The notes: generated by a model not told the origin, from the letters alone. A stretch of DNA of 64,000 nt from Echiichthys vipera (GCA_963691815.1 OY829661.1:24032000-24095999); one strand, 5' to 3'; counted from the stretch's first letter, positions 45,481 to 59,515 are shown. Program-made: numbers and translations.

Positions 45481-48076
45481 AACGGCAGCCTCGCACTCAA
45501 TACTGCGCCAATTCTTTTAAAAAGGTGTTGCCTTTAGTCACTTAGAGTCAGGGTCCGTGTTGAAAAATACCTAAATTCCCCTTTAATACCGATGCATCAA
45601 CCTGTAAGTAGCGTTTTACTGTTGTAGTTGGTTGTTTGAGTAAGTTTATTCGGCTGGTACTGAACGCCGGGCCCTTTCCCAAGGGTCAAAAGATAAATAC
45701 GAGGGGCCATGAGATGATTAATGAGAGAGGAGAGAAGAAACAAAAGTTCTGCTACACAAATCTGTATTTATTTATCTTTGTTGTTGCATTTTTATTGGAT
45801 TGTACCTGTCTGGTAACAGCTTTTCTAATGAACCCATTAGAGAAATCTCTCTTTGGAGCAACTGATCACAACTCACAGACATTTGAAACTTGTTTTTTAA
45901 TGGCACAATATTGCCTTCTGAAATGCAATGGAGAAGAAGAAAAAATTTGCATAAAATAGAAATGCTCAAGTAAGTACCTCAAAATTGCACTTTAATACGA
46001 CGCTTGAGCACATTTTCCACCACTGGGAATAAAAAATGTGGACCTCTATCTTTCCTAATGAACATGCAGACTGGATCGCTTTAATCTCGGCAAATAGTGA
46101 AAATCTGAAAAAGGAGAGAGACGGAGAGATGATCCAAACTCTTTATTACCCATCATGCTCAGAATGACCCTCCCTGATCCCCAGAAGCTACCTGTCAGAT
46201 AAAGGTCTGCCCTGCTTTCACTCTGACAGGCACGTCTGTGCAAACAACTCCAGGCTAAGACCTTAATCTGCAAACCAAAACAACTCAAACCTCGAGAAGA
46301 CAATAAAAAAACAACAACACAGCAGAAGGAAAAACGAATGCCTGTGTTTACTGAGGCATGCTCACGACGCGGCTGATAAATGAATGCCGGTGTAAGGTAG
46401 CCTAGCCGCAGCTAATGAATGAGCGCGCGGGGGTGCGCAGAGCTCCAATTTCTCAGGCATTTTTATGAGCGCTTGAAGTCAGACTGCGGTTTGAAGTTGC
46501 ATTTCTCGCTCCCTTTCATCAATTAGGAGAGCCTCCTTAACTAAACGCCTGGCTTAAAGATGGAAGAGAGGTGAGGCCGGGACAGCAGCGGGGAGAAAAG
46601 GGGGATCAGAAGGCCCACTCGGTTTGTAATTAGCGGAGTAACGCAGGACGTCTGACAGCTGGTTAGGATTTTGACTGTTTTATCCGTTGCCTGCCTTCCC
46701 CCGTGGCAGGTTGTTATCTGTGTGAGAGATTTCATTGGATTTCCACCGACCCCCTGATGTGGGGCTCTGAAGCCACATCTCAGGCCCCGACAGCAGGGGA
46801 CCCCTAAACTTTTAGTATTAAATCACACAAAAGGATTCCTCGCCCGACCCAAGCATGTGGTCCCCATCGGGAACCAAGCAAGCATGAGCGGAGATGAAAG
46901 CCTCCCTCTCTTTCCTGCTCCGAATGTGTTTTGCACACGCCAACTCCGCTGATGAGTGTCCACTTTTGTTCCGCACCGGACCACACACACACAAACACGG
47001 CAAACCACACATGCGCTCGAGCACACTTCCACACGCCCACAGACACACTCAGTTAGCCGCAGTCACTCAGACACTCAGTCCTCAAAGTGCTGTAAAGACT
47101 TTTCAAAAAAACGGCTCTGCGTCAGAAATGATGAGAAGTGGCTGACATTTCAGAGGGGCTTTATCGCGCCGATTTGCTGACGGCTTTAGTGACCACGTCA
47201 AACTTCTTGGGTTCTCCTTACAGATGTTTTCCTCTCTATTTTGCTTCGTGTAGGTCGAGTAAAAGGAGCCGGAGCCGGGGGGTTATATTTGTGCTCTAAT
47301 AGCTGGTGAAAAAAGGATTTACATGAAAAACGTCTTTGAGCCGCTCTTAGATGTACGACACATTGCAGGAATTTAAACCGGTCGAGTGATCCTCAGAGGA
47401 TTTAATTTTTCCATTTTCATTTTCGTTTTCCTGATCTCACTTTCAACACAAATGCCGGGTATATCCTCAAATGCATTATTTTCTAATGACTCGCACTAGT
47501 AGAGCAGATGTGATTCACACATGGAAGATGTTAGGGGAAATGACTAAGCACTGTAAACTACCCTCTTTGCAAGCATCCTGCGTCTGGAAGGGGTACCACA
47601 ACAATGCAGGGGAGAGCAAACAGACCCGCGTTAAGGAAAACGATGTGAAACGTGCATCATGATCTTCTAACAAAGCTCTCATGGACATTTTTTATTGAGA
47701 AAATAAAGCCCATATAAAGAGCTTGTTGCGTTCAGGATGCTTTTTAATTCATGCTATGTGCCTTTTAAAGTCTGAACCTACTGGTCAGCAAATGCAACTG
47801 CACAGTACTGTATCATGTTTACCCTTTAAAAGGTACAACAAGAGGCGATGGTATTAGCAAAATAACAGTCCGGGAGCCGGGCAGATTTGGCCACAGTCCG
47901 CTTTTTATTAGGGCAGTAATTATAATTGGCCTATGCCAACTACTTCTCAATCCCCAGACCTTGTCATCTTAATCTCTGCTAATCCTCCTTTGTGTTTGCA
48001 GAAATTAGTTTGTGAAGTGGGCTCAATCTAGGTCAATCCTTCGGGCACTTTGGAAAGAGTCTGATGGGGTTTGTGC

Positions 48077-48097
48077 CTGTGTGTGCGCGTGTGTGTA

Positions 48098-48148
<51 letters not shown>
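48077..48148. repeat. (GT)n microsatellite
   Basis: GT run with GCGC and TATG interruptions at its start, pure towards its end. Confidence 0.95.
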
Positions 48149-48151
<3 letters not shown>

Positions 48152-49059
48152 AGTCCCCCCTGACAGGTTTGATGGGAGGTTGCAAGGAGGAAGGACTGAG
48201 CAGGGGTGCAGTGGTGGGTACTGAGTTGGGCAAACACCTATTATCACCATTTTAATTGGAGATTAGCGGGAGGATTTAGCTGCAGAGTCTGCAGGGAGGC
48301 AGACGGCCATGGGTGCTGGCATCACTCTCTGTGGGCATGACTCTGTAAAAGCCTGCAAATCTTTTTATGCTCAATGTAGAGAAAAATAAGAAGAGAGTCT
48401 ATTTGGGACGGAGACGCTGAGAAGGTTCCTCTTTCCTTCTTTCATCTCAAAAACTTAGACAAAATAAAATGAAATGACAATTTCAATTATGGTGCAAAAT
48501 GAGTTTGCCCTTTGACAAAGTCACAGGCAATATTCTTTTCAGAGGATTCCAGAGGCGGTGACGGAAATGGGTCAGATCACGAGCAGGGAACTAATAAGAC
48601 TGAATAAAAAATGGCCAGCAGAGAGAGGTGAGAGGCACTTGTGACAATATCTGGGAGAGGGAGAAGGCAATACGTCAAAGATTTACATTCTACCAGTGCT
48701 TTTGGCAAACCTGTCAAGCATCCCAGTGACAGAAATGAAAGGAACAGGCCGGCACATACCCCCTGTCAATCAACAACGTGTGGCTTATTACACTTCTGTA
48801 TGTGTCAAAGTTACAAGTATGAACATTATTATATTTAATGGGGTGGGGGGACTCTAGCCAGGTTAGCCTATTTGCGCATACAAACACCGTAGCAACATGT
48901 CCACAGACGAGCTGTTCTCATTCACAATTCACACACACACACAAATATATATATACATATAATCCACATATTTATTACTGTAGAGATTATATCCGGAGGA
49001 AAGAAGGAAACCAGGTGATGTAGTATGAAAGCGCGGAAATCCGCGTAAGGAGGTGGGTC

Positions 49060-49265
49060 ATGGTGTTGGATGGGTTCCAAAACACAGGACTTTCACCCGG
49101 GGGACCAGTGTTTGTGTCCCAGAAGTACTTAGCCAAACCACGACCTTTTCTCTAATCTGAACCAAGTCTTTTTGGTGCCTAACCGCTCACGTGACGGTAC
49201 TTTTGTTGCCTAAACTTTGCTGTTGCGGTCCTCATCAAGTCGCCATTTCAGGCCGTTAAATAGAA
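49060..49265 (-). repeat. Dispersed repeat, reverse copy of the 57590-57770 family
   Basis: On the plus strand it shows CAGGACTTTCACCCGGGGGA, AACCACGACCTTTTCTCTAA and GTTGCCTAAACTTTGC, the reverse complement of the fish repeat with GTTTAGGCAAC and AGAAAAAGGTTGTGGTT. Confidence 0.6.
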
Positions 49266-49317
49266 CGTCATATTCCATAAGATATCATATGAATTGTTGT
49301 TCACACGTTTTTGTAAA

Positions 49318-49505
49318 ATAATTGATTACTCTAAATTGACGTAGGTGTGAATGTGAGTGTGAGTGCTTGTCTGTCTCTGTCTCTATGTGCCCTGTGATAG
49401 ACTGGCGTCCTGTACCCCGCCTCATGTCCAATGTCAGCTGGGATCGTCTCCAGCCCCCTCCGCGACCCCGATAGGGACAAGCTGTCAAGATGAATGATGA
49501 ATGAT
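49318..49505 (+). repeat. SINE 3' body fragment
   Basis: Same family as 1133-1497: TTACTCTAAATTGACGTAGG, GTGATAGACTGGCGTCCTG, CAATGTCAGCTGGGATCGTC, GACCCCGATAGGGACAAGC, then (GATGAAT)n. Confidence 0.75.
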
Positions 49506-50624
49506 GATGAATGATCATAGAAACCTGTTGACGAGAATTCATTACCACAGATAGAAGAAGGACAGTTCTGTGTGTATGACTGGTTTAATGAGACACAAAT
49601 GAGACAGAGGTGCTGGAACACATACATAGCTTGTTGAATGCCATGTTTTCTGATCTTGGCATCTTTTAAATTAATTTTACAGTTGCTGAGTTGGCAGGCA
49701 CTCCAGATACCCAAATGTATGTGCACAACCACGGAAACGTTTTTCATGATATGTCCCCTTTACACTAAAGTGATATAATGTGTTAAGTATGGGATTTAGT
49801 GGTGATTGTAGGTGGATTCTGTTACCACTGGACAGCTGTTTCACTTAGACAGATTTACCGTATGAGAGTGGTATCCATCAACCCATCTAACTCTTGCATA
49901 TTAATACAAATATGCTATTAAAGCACGAAGCTATCTCATGAATTCTACATGTAAAGTCAAAGGTTTCGTTTGCAAATGATAAAACTGCACCTGCATTCAT
50001 ATCCCTAATTTATATTCCAGCCAACGGACCAAAGATTAAGATTAGAAACAGTGAACAGTTGATAGTATTATTTATCTGAGCCTGAGTACACACAGGCTGA
50101 TTCAGCAGCCACAGTGCAGGTGCTAATTGATAAGAGTTTTTATATTTCTGTTATCTCATAAGCCCAGCACCTTGGGGTGTTACCTTGTGACTACTGTCAT
50201 ATGCTTCCAAGGTGAAAAGTGGACTCCGTTTAATCTTGCGTGTTTAAATTGTTGGAAAGCGCACTGCCATAAAACTGCAGTGATATAACCTTGGTCAGAG
50301 TGTGTCGGAGTGTGATAACAAGCGTGCCCCTCAGTGCTAATGGCTAATAGGCAGGATAGCTGCAGGGGGATTTAGAATGATATACGGTAGCTTAACAGGG
50401 TTAATGTGCTTGAAAGAATGTCTTTTTATCGTGCTTATTTTGCTCTTTTCCCACAACTGTCTCTCCTCCGGAGCTCTTTCCACCTCCCTGCGTCTCATTC
50501 CTCACTGTCCTCCCGACGTTCGGTTTCAACGTTTTAGCCTTCTGAAGAGATTGTAAGGTCATGGAACGAGTGCGTCTTCTGTTCTCAGATTTTAAAGAAC
50601 ACTCTAAATCTGTATTATTTAAAG

Positions 50625-50825
50625 GTTAGACGATAAGAGTTATACCACTCTCATATCTGTATGCTAAATATGAAGCTACTGCTAGCAGATGGTTAGCTTA
50701 GCATAAAGACTGGGAATAGGGAAACAGGGAGTCCAGCTCTGTCTGAAGGTAACACAGTTGTGTGGGTCTTCTCATCCAATTCTTTGCCAAAAAAGTGAAT
50801 TTTCCAAAGTGTTCCTTTAAATATG
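50625..50825. repeat. Copy of the 12255-12860 repeat family
   Basis: Shows TATACCACTCTCATATCTGT, ATGCTAAATATGAAGCTAC, GGTTAGCTTAGCATAAAGAC, AACAGGGAGTCCAGCTCTGT and GTCTTCTCATCC. Confidence 0.65.
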
Positions 50826-52759
50826 TTATTTATATGACAAAGCATTAGATCACATTGGATGCTCTCTGGTGAGAAATCACATGTTAGTTGCAGAGGAAAT
50901 CAGGGGAATGTAAGTAACTCAAGTATTCTATGAGGTGTGTGGCTGGAATATAAAGAAATCCCCAGTATAACACATTACCCCGCAGTTCTCATCCTACCCA
51001 AAAGCTTCACACCCATTAATCCTCAGCAGTTAGAAACTAGAGCATCTTATATCGAATGGCGAAGGGCTGGGAGGAAGCAGAATGTTTAATGCACAAGAGA
51101 AAATCTCCTTAGCATTAGCCCATTTGCAAATAATCTCGCTCACACACTATGGTTTGTTTTACACGGTATTTTGGCTCACAGCTCCCCTTCCTGTTTACAC
51201 TCCTCAGCATTTCACAGAAAGGAAATGTGGCTTAAGCATAATGAGCAACATGCTTCTTTCACCGTCCCAAACTTTGACGGTTCTCTGTCTCCCTTTCTTT
51301 CTGCATTTCCATCCCCTGACCCACTTTTCAACTTTCAACTCTTCTTGACTTTTGTGAGAGCAGCAGCAGCAGCAGCAGCGGGTGAAATTCATCTATCAGA
51401 TCACATGCAGGGAACACACACAACCCCACTCCTCCCTCATGACTAATCAGCTGGAACAGGTTTTCTTCCCAAAACGCTGCACACCAGTCTCTCCCACGGA
51501 TTGCAAACTCTTGCCTCTACCTCACAATAGGCCCACCATCTGGAACCGACCTACCAAAATTCCCTACGTGGGAGAAGAACAAAAATTGCACATGTGCAAC
51601 ATCCAAGTACTCCACCCACTTAGCATTACACTCTACTACACTACAACACTGTCAGAGTCAACATGGACAGTTAAGAACAAAGTAACTGAAGATAGTCTTT
51701 TTTTATTTCCATGTTTTCTTCTTCTTTGTCAAAACCTGTTGTCTACATTACACAAAATGCAACACCACCGCAAAGAGTTGGTCTGATCCTAACATTTTGA
51801 GATGGGTATGTTTGGGTGTCTGATGGTTATGGAGCCTTCACACCCTATGGAAAATATGATAAATACCAAGAGCCGATGTAGAAATTGCACATGAACACCC
51901 CCTCATCTGGTAATTTCCACTGGGGAGGTCGTAGAATATTTTGATACTCAATATTTTGAGTTGCTGAGATGAGATAACCTTTGACCTTTTCATCATGGCA
52001 GAGCGCAACACAAGAGTCATGAATGGTAAGCACTGCACGCCATTAAACATTTTCTGCTGCTTTGTAGCCTATACAATGTTGTGGTATAGACAATTTCAAT
52101 ATCATGTGTTAACACTTAGCGTCATTTTTAAAATTTCCATCATTGTTTGGTTAACCTACTCAGAGAAGATGCTAGCTAGCGGGTCAGGATATGTGGGTCC
52201 GCCATGTTCCATTGAAGTTGAACTTAACGCACTGACATTTCCAGTTCGCAAATGGAAAGGACCATCTTTTCCAGAGCATGTGAAGGCAGCACTGGTCAGT
52301 TATTGCTTTGAAAACTATGGCAGGCCATAGTTTTTCAATATTCCACTAAGCCTTTAAAGAGATATTTTGCTGATTTTAATCCAGTTCTGTGTCACGTCAG
52401 TCATCTCACGGTGTTCAGATGAAATAATGTTGCTGTTCCAAGACAGTTGAGCGTGCTCTATCTGCTGAAGGCCACGATACGCAGTTGATAGCTCTAGAAA
52501 AAGCAACCGCTGTAAGTGGACCTGGAGTTATTTGTGTGTGTGTGGGTGTGTGTAAGTAAACCAAGAAACTATTTCCATGGATGGACAACTTTCAAATTCA
52601 AAGATTTATTACCAAATTGCAATATTGCTGAGAAATGAATACATAAAAGAATCTGTAGTTAAAACCCAAAATAGCATACCATCAAAATACATTTGTAGCA
52701 GTGTTTGTGATTAAATTTGTCAGCAGTTTAACTCATTTTCCTTGTTTACACAATTTCTC

Positions 52760-53106
52760 CTTCTCTTCTCTCGTCACCTCTCCTTGTTTCCTCTCCTCTC
52801 CTCTCCCTCTCCTCCTCCTCTCCTCTCCTTGTTTCCACTCCTCCTCCACCTCTCCTCTCCTCTCCTCCTCCTCCTTCTCCTCCTCTCCTCTCCTTGTTTC
52901 CTCTCCTCTCCTCCTCCTCCTCTCCTCTCCTTGTTTCCTCTCCTCCTCCTCCTCTCCTCTCCTTGTTTCCTCTCCTCCTCTACTCTCCTCTCCTCCTCTT
53001 CTCTCCTCCTCCTCCTCCTCTCCTCTCCATTAGCCAGCTCTAAGTAATGCTGACCTGCTGACAGAGCCACCACTTTGGCTCCAGTCCAGTCCAGTCCAGT
53101 CCAGTC
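52760..53106. repeat. Polypyrimidine block (CTC/TCC)n followed by (CCAGT)n
   Basis: From 52760 to 53030 the plus strand is nearly all C and T, built from CTCCTC and TCCTTGTTTCCTC sub-blocks. 53082-53106 is five tandem CCAGT units. Encoded Ser/Leu/Pro or Glu/Arg frames are artefacts. Confidence 0.9.
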
Positions 53107-55221
53107 CAAATCAGCCACTTTGGAACCTCGTTCCAGCGCGGATGGCTCACTACCTCAGAGATCACTCAAGGTCACCGTTCAATAGTCACATTGCTGTTTC
53201 CTGAGGCGAGTGATGTACTTTTTTCTTTCTCTCCGTCTGAGAGCATTGCATTTTTTTAGTGGCATTACACGTCCTGGAGCTACAGCCTGAAGGCTGACAT
53301 TCCTGTGGGTTTTATCTTCAGGTTGTGAAGCTGCAGTTTGATACGGCATGGCTGTGTGTGTTTGCGCATCTGTTATCCCAGAATTCCCCTGGGGCTCTCG
53401 GTCACTCTCTGTTAAATGATACTGGAATGATAATTGACCTAGAAATCACTAGGTGTTTTTCTGTTTGGCTCCAGAGACCTAGAGAGATGCACAGACATTA
53501 ATACAGAATGTGCAGTACCCATACATTCGACTGCCATGCAGCTTTATCTAAGCATGAACGATGACAAATTAAATCAGAGCTTTATCTGTTCAAATGTGGC
53601 TCTATTTAATTCATTAAACAAACAGCACCTCCTCATAATGTTGTAATTGAACATTTAGGCAAATACCATAGAACATGCATGTGCAACATAAATAGATAAA
53701 ACATATTAACACCTCACATATACTATATTAATTCCTACTTAAGACGTAAAGCTTTAAAAGCGAGTCACAAATATAAACTCTCCGTTTTTAAAGCATTTCC
53801 TAAAACAGCTGGGCATAGTCTTTAGCAAACATTATTCAAACAGGAGTAAACAGTGTTTTTGTAAATGGCGTACAAGTTTAAAGGCGGATTAAAACACATT
53901 TGTTGAGGTGTTACAACACCAAAATGGTGCGTGTGGGATTGAGTCAAAAATAATCTTCAGTGCCCATGTTCATCGTAATGAATGCCTTTTAGTTCAGCAT
54001 GTTACCTCATTTGTGTGGTTTTAATAGTTTCTATGAAACAACAGCTTTTTCCAGCAACAGTACAGCAATCAGTGAGGCAGCTAAAGGCCGAATATACCAA
54101 TATACTCCCAAACTTGTGCGACATGTGTGATCATGCGTTGTGTTATAAAAACAACACAGGCCAGGGTTCCCAGCTGAGTTGGTTTATATTGGTAATAGAC
54201 ACACAGTGCTAGCTAGCTAGCAACATAGCCTACATGCTGTTGCTCATAGAACAGAATTGAACATGTAAATCTACAATTTCACTTTGTCCATATCTAACCT
54301 CCTATATACAGTATTATTAATTGATGTAATGATACAATTATGAACAAAAATGAGTGAATCCTAAAATACCCTGCACAATGTTATAACCATGACTTATGAC
54401 TGGTAAGAACGTAAACTGACATCCTTCCCTTAAAGGTTAAAGACCTTTTAACCAAATACACATGTATATCCCTGCTACAATGGCAAGTGGAAGCATTATT
54501 AACCTGTTACACATTAACAGACCTACACTAACCACAGCCATGTTAGTAGTTCTGTTTGTACTATTTGTGGCATTCACTTTTACGAATTGCAAATGGATCA
54601 CTACAAAAACTATTTGTATAGTAGTTTCAAATATTTAGTTACTTGAAAACCATAATAATCCGTAATAAAGTCCTTTTTCAAAAGGTGTTTATCTTATTGT
54701 TGTAGTAGGGTTACCAGACGTTGCCGTTTTCAGGGACCTGTCCCCGGCTACTACTGTCCCCCGAAATGTCACCGGTTTTCACTGTGACTGAAAGACCCGA
54801 AAATGGAATATATAAATTAAAAATAACGTAAATGTTGACCAAACGACACGTATAGTTGCACACCCTACTACTCACAGGCCAAAGCCAAAGTGGTATGACA
54901 TCTCCAGGTCAAAAGATAAGGAAGCATAAGAGATAATAAATCATAGAAAATACATTATTGAAAAGCAAGCCTTGTGATACATGAGGAATATTAGTCTTTA
55001 TGTTGCACAAGTGGTTTGACACAATTCAATGAAATGGTTTAAATGCATAATGTTTTTTTATTCTGAATATCAAATGAATGCTGAATATCAAACTGACTCA
55101 ATACTGGTCATGTTTTGGAGGTTTTTACGCCTCTGAACCAAAAGTGTTCCCGGATTTTGTTCAGAAATCTGGTCACCTTATGTTTTCTACTCTTTGTTTT
55201 TTGGCTTTCCTGCCACCCTAA

Positions 55222-55834
55222 AGTTCAGTTCAGACCAAAGATTTGTAATGCCACAAAACTGCTTCAGAACGTTGCAGGTGAAAGTTGCAGCGGTGTGAAC
55301 TGACCCGTCTCGTTGCGAATCTAGCCGGCTGGTGTTGTCGCCAGCGATTCAGCTTGTCAAATCGCCAGCGGCTGGTTTCAGAACGTAACACACGTCACCT
55401 GTTTCAACAGCCAATCATTCAAACGGAGGCTCAACGAGTGTTTGAGAGAGAGAGAGGAAGATGAGACGGAGTGAGAGAGACCGAGAGAGAGAGGGTTGAG
55501 CTAGCAGTACAAAGCATTGAATCAGGGAAATAAATCGTTATTTTCTCTGTTTTATCACAACTAGAAATGCAGCTGTAGCAAGTTTCTCACTATCTCTTTC
55601 CTCATTTATATTTTATAATGCTACAAATTATATCCAGCTATGAAAAAAAGCCTGAAAAGGTCAGTCAGAGGTCAGAACGGAAGTACAGAGAGGCGTTTCT
55701 ATGGAGATGATACATCTTCTCACCTCGTCTCACTGGTGTGAACTGGCAGGTTTCAGAACGTTGCAGACCTGCACGATGCAAATAGTTGCAAGTTTCAAGT
55801 CGTCTCCTTGCGAATCTTTGGTCTGAACTGGGCT
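55222..55834. mobile_element. MITE, PIF/Harbinger-like (TAA target duplication)
   Basis: The left end AGTTCAGTTCAGACCAAAG and the reverse complement of the right end AGCCCAGTTCAGACCAAAG are inverted repeats. They are flanked on both sides by TAA (55219-55221 and 55835-55837), the three-base TWA duplication expected of PIF/Harbinger elements. Just inside the ends both halves share TTTCAGAACGTTGCAG-like sequence. The element is 613 bp and has no frame. A shorter match with an 8-bp duplication was tested by eye and failed. Confidence 0.75.
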
Positions 55835-57589
55835 TAAGACCTCTCACCGCAAGCATTTTTCCTTTTTGTTTGTGAATCTATTTTTCTGTCAAAGAGATTC
55901 AATTCTATGGTAATTCTTGTTGCTGCAGTTTGTTCTGGTATTGATCGGTTGTAGCATAATGCATCACTGTTAGTGCCCTAGCTCTTAGACTGCATTCAGA
56001 GGATTAGTAAGAAGTGCTTCCTTCAGACTACACCGCATTCAATAATAACATCTGGTCTTCTTGGTGAAAATACATCACATTATTTTTTTTGCCTGAATAT
56101 GGTGGGCGTATTAAAGGAATGCTGATGCATGACACTAGAATGTGAATTGACCCAAATATCAATGGGCGTTTATCTGTTAAGCAGCGCTCACACATGTGCA
56201 CACACCTGCCAATGTGCTTCGGGCTACTGCCTCGTCCAAAGATGGAAATTCCACATCTCATGCAAATCAGCTTGTGTTAGTGCTGCTGAGAGGGTCACAG
56301 AAGACCACAGGTTACAGTTTAACCCCGCTTGTTAGAGCGGCCGGCCAGTGGCAGAACTGTTAGGCAGCCCACTGCTCCCCTCCCCATGTGCTACATTTCC
56401 ACACCAAAATCCTAACAAGCCTATTGCAATTCAGGAGAAGGCGTTTAATTTGCCCCAGAGCCAACATTTCTTTTCTAGCATGTGTACACTGTAATGAGAT
56501 TTCCACTGCATTTCCCCGAGCTGTGAAACCATTCTCGCCACATTTGAATAGAGAGAAACTGCTTCAGTTCCCCAGAAATAAAACTTTATGGTGAATAACA
56601 ATAAGTACGGTTGGTTGTCTGTTGGTTTTGCATCATTCCTCTGTGTATGGGTCTCAAGCCTCTGAGAAAAGACTTAGTAACACAATGCCTTGTTTACTCA
56701 TTACTGGTAGGTCTGCTGAGGAGAAATAATTGGATGAAATGACTCACACTGCAGCACTGACGGCATGGCAGCTTATAGTCTTTTGTTGTTTATTGGCCGT
56801 GTTTGGTCTAGAAACTATTACTAATTCCTGCTCGCAGTTTAAAGGGGGATGTAAAATAAATGGAACAATTTAATCATCATTCACGAAACCAGACAAACTC
56901 AGTAGCAGAGATACAGCATCCGCCTTTTCATCAAAGGGACAGGAAAAGGAAAGATGTTGACGGTGGGTTAAAGCTCAGTATGATAAGAGAAACACATAAT
57001 CAATACTGCAGCAGAATGAGCTCCATGACTTCATACGCAACAGTTTGTTTAGCTCACATAAGACAAGTAGATTTTTCCCATTTAGACCAAAATCCTGTGA
57101 TTTAAGCATTTTTCTCAACTGGTTCGTTAAACTAAATGTTTTAATGTAACATTTATCAAGACATGTAAAAAATTGTCGTTATGTGGAACAATTCAAGATT
57201 TGTTTTAATGCGTCATCATCTGACTATGGCAGTCTGTCTAATTTTGTGACAAAATAGTTATCATGCAAGTGTTTATGAACCTGAACCTGCTGATTTACAT
57301 GTGTATGAATACAATAATAGGGTGTTTGAAATACATTCTAACGAGCTGTTTCATTTTAACAAAAAAAATAGAGACCAACATGCGATGAGATCTGCTGCAA
57401 CAGAAAATCAGGCCTTGGGGCGTAAAGTGTTGGTGCAATGGCCTTCCCTATTTCCTACCTCCCTACTCAATGTATTCTCAATGTATTCTCAAGAACAGGT
57501 TCATATGATGTCATACAAAAGGTTCTGCGGAAAAATGCGTATGGTATCTTACGAGCGGTGACGGACCGGAAGTGTATCAAAGCTACACC

Positions 57590-57770
57590 ATGGTTTCATG
57601 ACTGGTTTTAACCCACAAAAGGCGACGGTTAGGCTTAGGCATGAAAACCACTTGGTTAAGATTAGAAAAAGGTTGTGGTTTGGTTTGTACGTTCGGGACA
57701 TGAACGGCAATGGGAAACAAATCCTGCAACGGAAAACGAAGCTTGCTCACCCTCCTTAAGCGGAGATTTG
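57590..57770 (+). repeat. Dispersed repeat (GGTTAAGATTAGAAAAAGG type)
   Basis: Contains AACCACTTGGTTAAGATTAG, AAAAAGGTTGTGGTTTGG and CGGGACATGAACGG in the order of a common fish repeat. Relatives are at 23505-23640 and, inverted, 49060-49265. Confidence 0.6.
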
Positions 57771-59289
57771 CTGCGTTATACTACGTCTCCTGATTTCAAC
57801 ACGTGGAATACACACAAATTACAGTGTATTGCTTTTTTCAGTTACAAAAATGTAGAATGTACACGAAATAAATAAGTGGAAAAGGCAGGAATTACTGCAA
57901 ATTACTTTTCTTTTCAAAAAATGCATGAGGAAAGCCTGCCCTACTTCCACCCCCTTGTTCAGACCACACCCATCTTTTAAATCGGCCTCCATTTTGAACT
58001 CAACTACACACCTGTAAAGTTTCATGACTGCATCTTGTACGGATGCTATCACAGCAGACACTAAGCAAGTACCCAAACCTCCTCAAACACAAGATGAAAA
58101 CAACACCAGCGTCACGGCTGGTAATAACAATCACGCTAAATAGTTATTCTAACTTCTTCTGACAATCAAAAGTTGATAGGGAATATAATGTGCTCATCAT
58201 AGTAATGAGTCAGTTTCTGCACTAATATTTGCTCCAGATGATTCAAAATGATGGAGATGATCCGATAACAACAGGATGGTTGACTGATGGTTAAGAAAAC
58301 AGCCAGTATTTAAGTGGGATTACAGTTGCACGCAGTGATATCATTGGAAAAACATTTCTCCCAGTCTCTTGCATGGCTGGCCAGATGCACGAGACCATAA
58401 AGCTCTGAGTCAGAAAGAAAAGGATTGTGTGGGGGCGGTCAGAGAGAAATAGACTGTGAGAGCTGATGTATTGTCAGAAAGAAACGACTCTCGAGCTGAA
58501 TTAGTCACACCAATACATCAGGTAAGAAAACCATGAAGAGTCACATTTGAAGCAACCCTTCTAAACCCTGATGTTACAGCCCTACATCACCCTCCTCCAG
58601 CCCCTGTCCAGGGCCTCATCTGTCATAATCACTCACATATGTTTTGGGAAAAGGGCCCGAGGCTGTCCTCTAAAGTCACCCAAACATACCCTATACCTCC
58701 CCGCAGTACAGACACACTGCAGGATGCTTATCACACACACACACTCTGCCATGACACTTCTAATTGGCCTAAAAGGAGGAAACAGACGCCCTCACCCAAA
58801 CCATATGGCTCATTCATAAAAATAAAATTAGCATGTGAGAAAGTGCGCCGTAATTGTGCAGACACGGAGATGTGTTGATTTCTCAAAGGGGTCGTGTGTT
58901 GTCGTGCAAGGTGTTGGAATCTCATTTTAAAGCTTCTTATATGATGCATTTAAGAATGAGGAGCGAACAAAATGACCTTCTGGCACCAGCTGCATCTTAA
59001 TTGGAAGAGATCGAGGGTTTTGTTTGCCGTGCCCATATCCAAAGTGTTCTCTCACCTCTTCAGTCACTGATATTCCTCCTTACCTCTTTACCCCTTCGGC
59101 TTTGTTGATGCTGGTGTTTCCCGCTGGGGCAGACTGTCATCTACTTCTTAGCTCCCTACTGGGCGCCCATTTGGGGGGACTGGAGGGAACAACAACAGGG
59201 GGATGGTACGCAATTTAGAAAACCAAGGAAGCAGGTAGAGGAGTAGCATTAAGGTGGGAACTGTGCATTCTTTACCATTGTCGTCATGT

Positions 59290-59515
59290 GTGAACAGTTT
59301 CTTTTCATACTGCTAATATTCTTATACTGTATCATTATCATTATTCCTAATGCACAGCTTATTTTTGTGTTATCATGTCTATGTCATTGTTATCATGGTG
59401 TGTGCAGCTTGTTTTTGCTGTTTTATATCTTCCTTTATTTACTATACTACTCTACTTGCCTGTGCAAATGGCCCGCTGGGGACAAATAAAGGGTTTTGAA
59501 TTGAACTGAATTGCT
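59290..59515 (+). mobile_element. LINE 3' tail
   Basis: AT-rich lead with repeated ATTATCAT, then GTGCAAATGGCCCGCTGGGG, ACAAATAAAGGGTTTTG and GAATTGAACTGAATTG, the type of tail seen on fish LINEs and on the SINE at 19300-19620. Confidence 0.55.

Noticed and set aside
45636..45959. 107-codon frame with a hydrophobic stretch
   Set aside because: No homology recognised, no gene structure around it; likely chance.
51995..52330. 111-codon frame with MAERNTRVMNGK... as a possible gene
   Set aside because: No family recognised and no matching splice-linked exons; it looks like unique or repeat DNA with a chance frame.
52701..53118. Ser/Leu-rich (+) and Glu/Arg-rich (-) frames of about 110 codons
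   Set aside because: Low-complexity translation of the polypyrimidine block.
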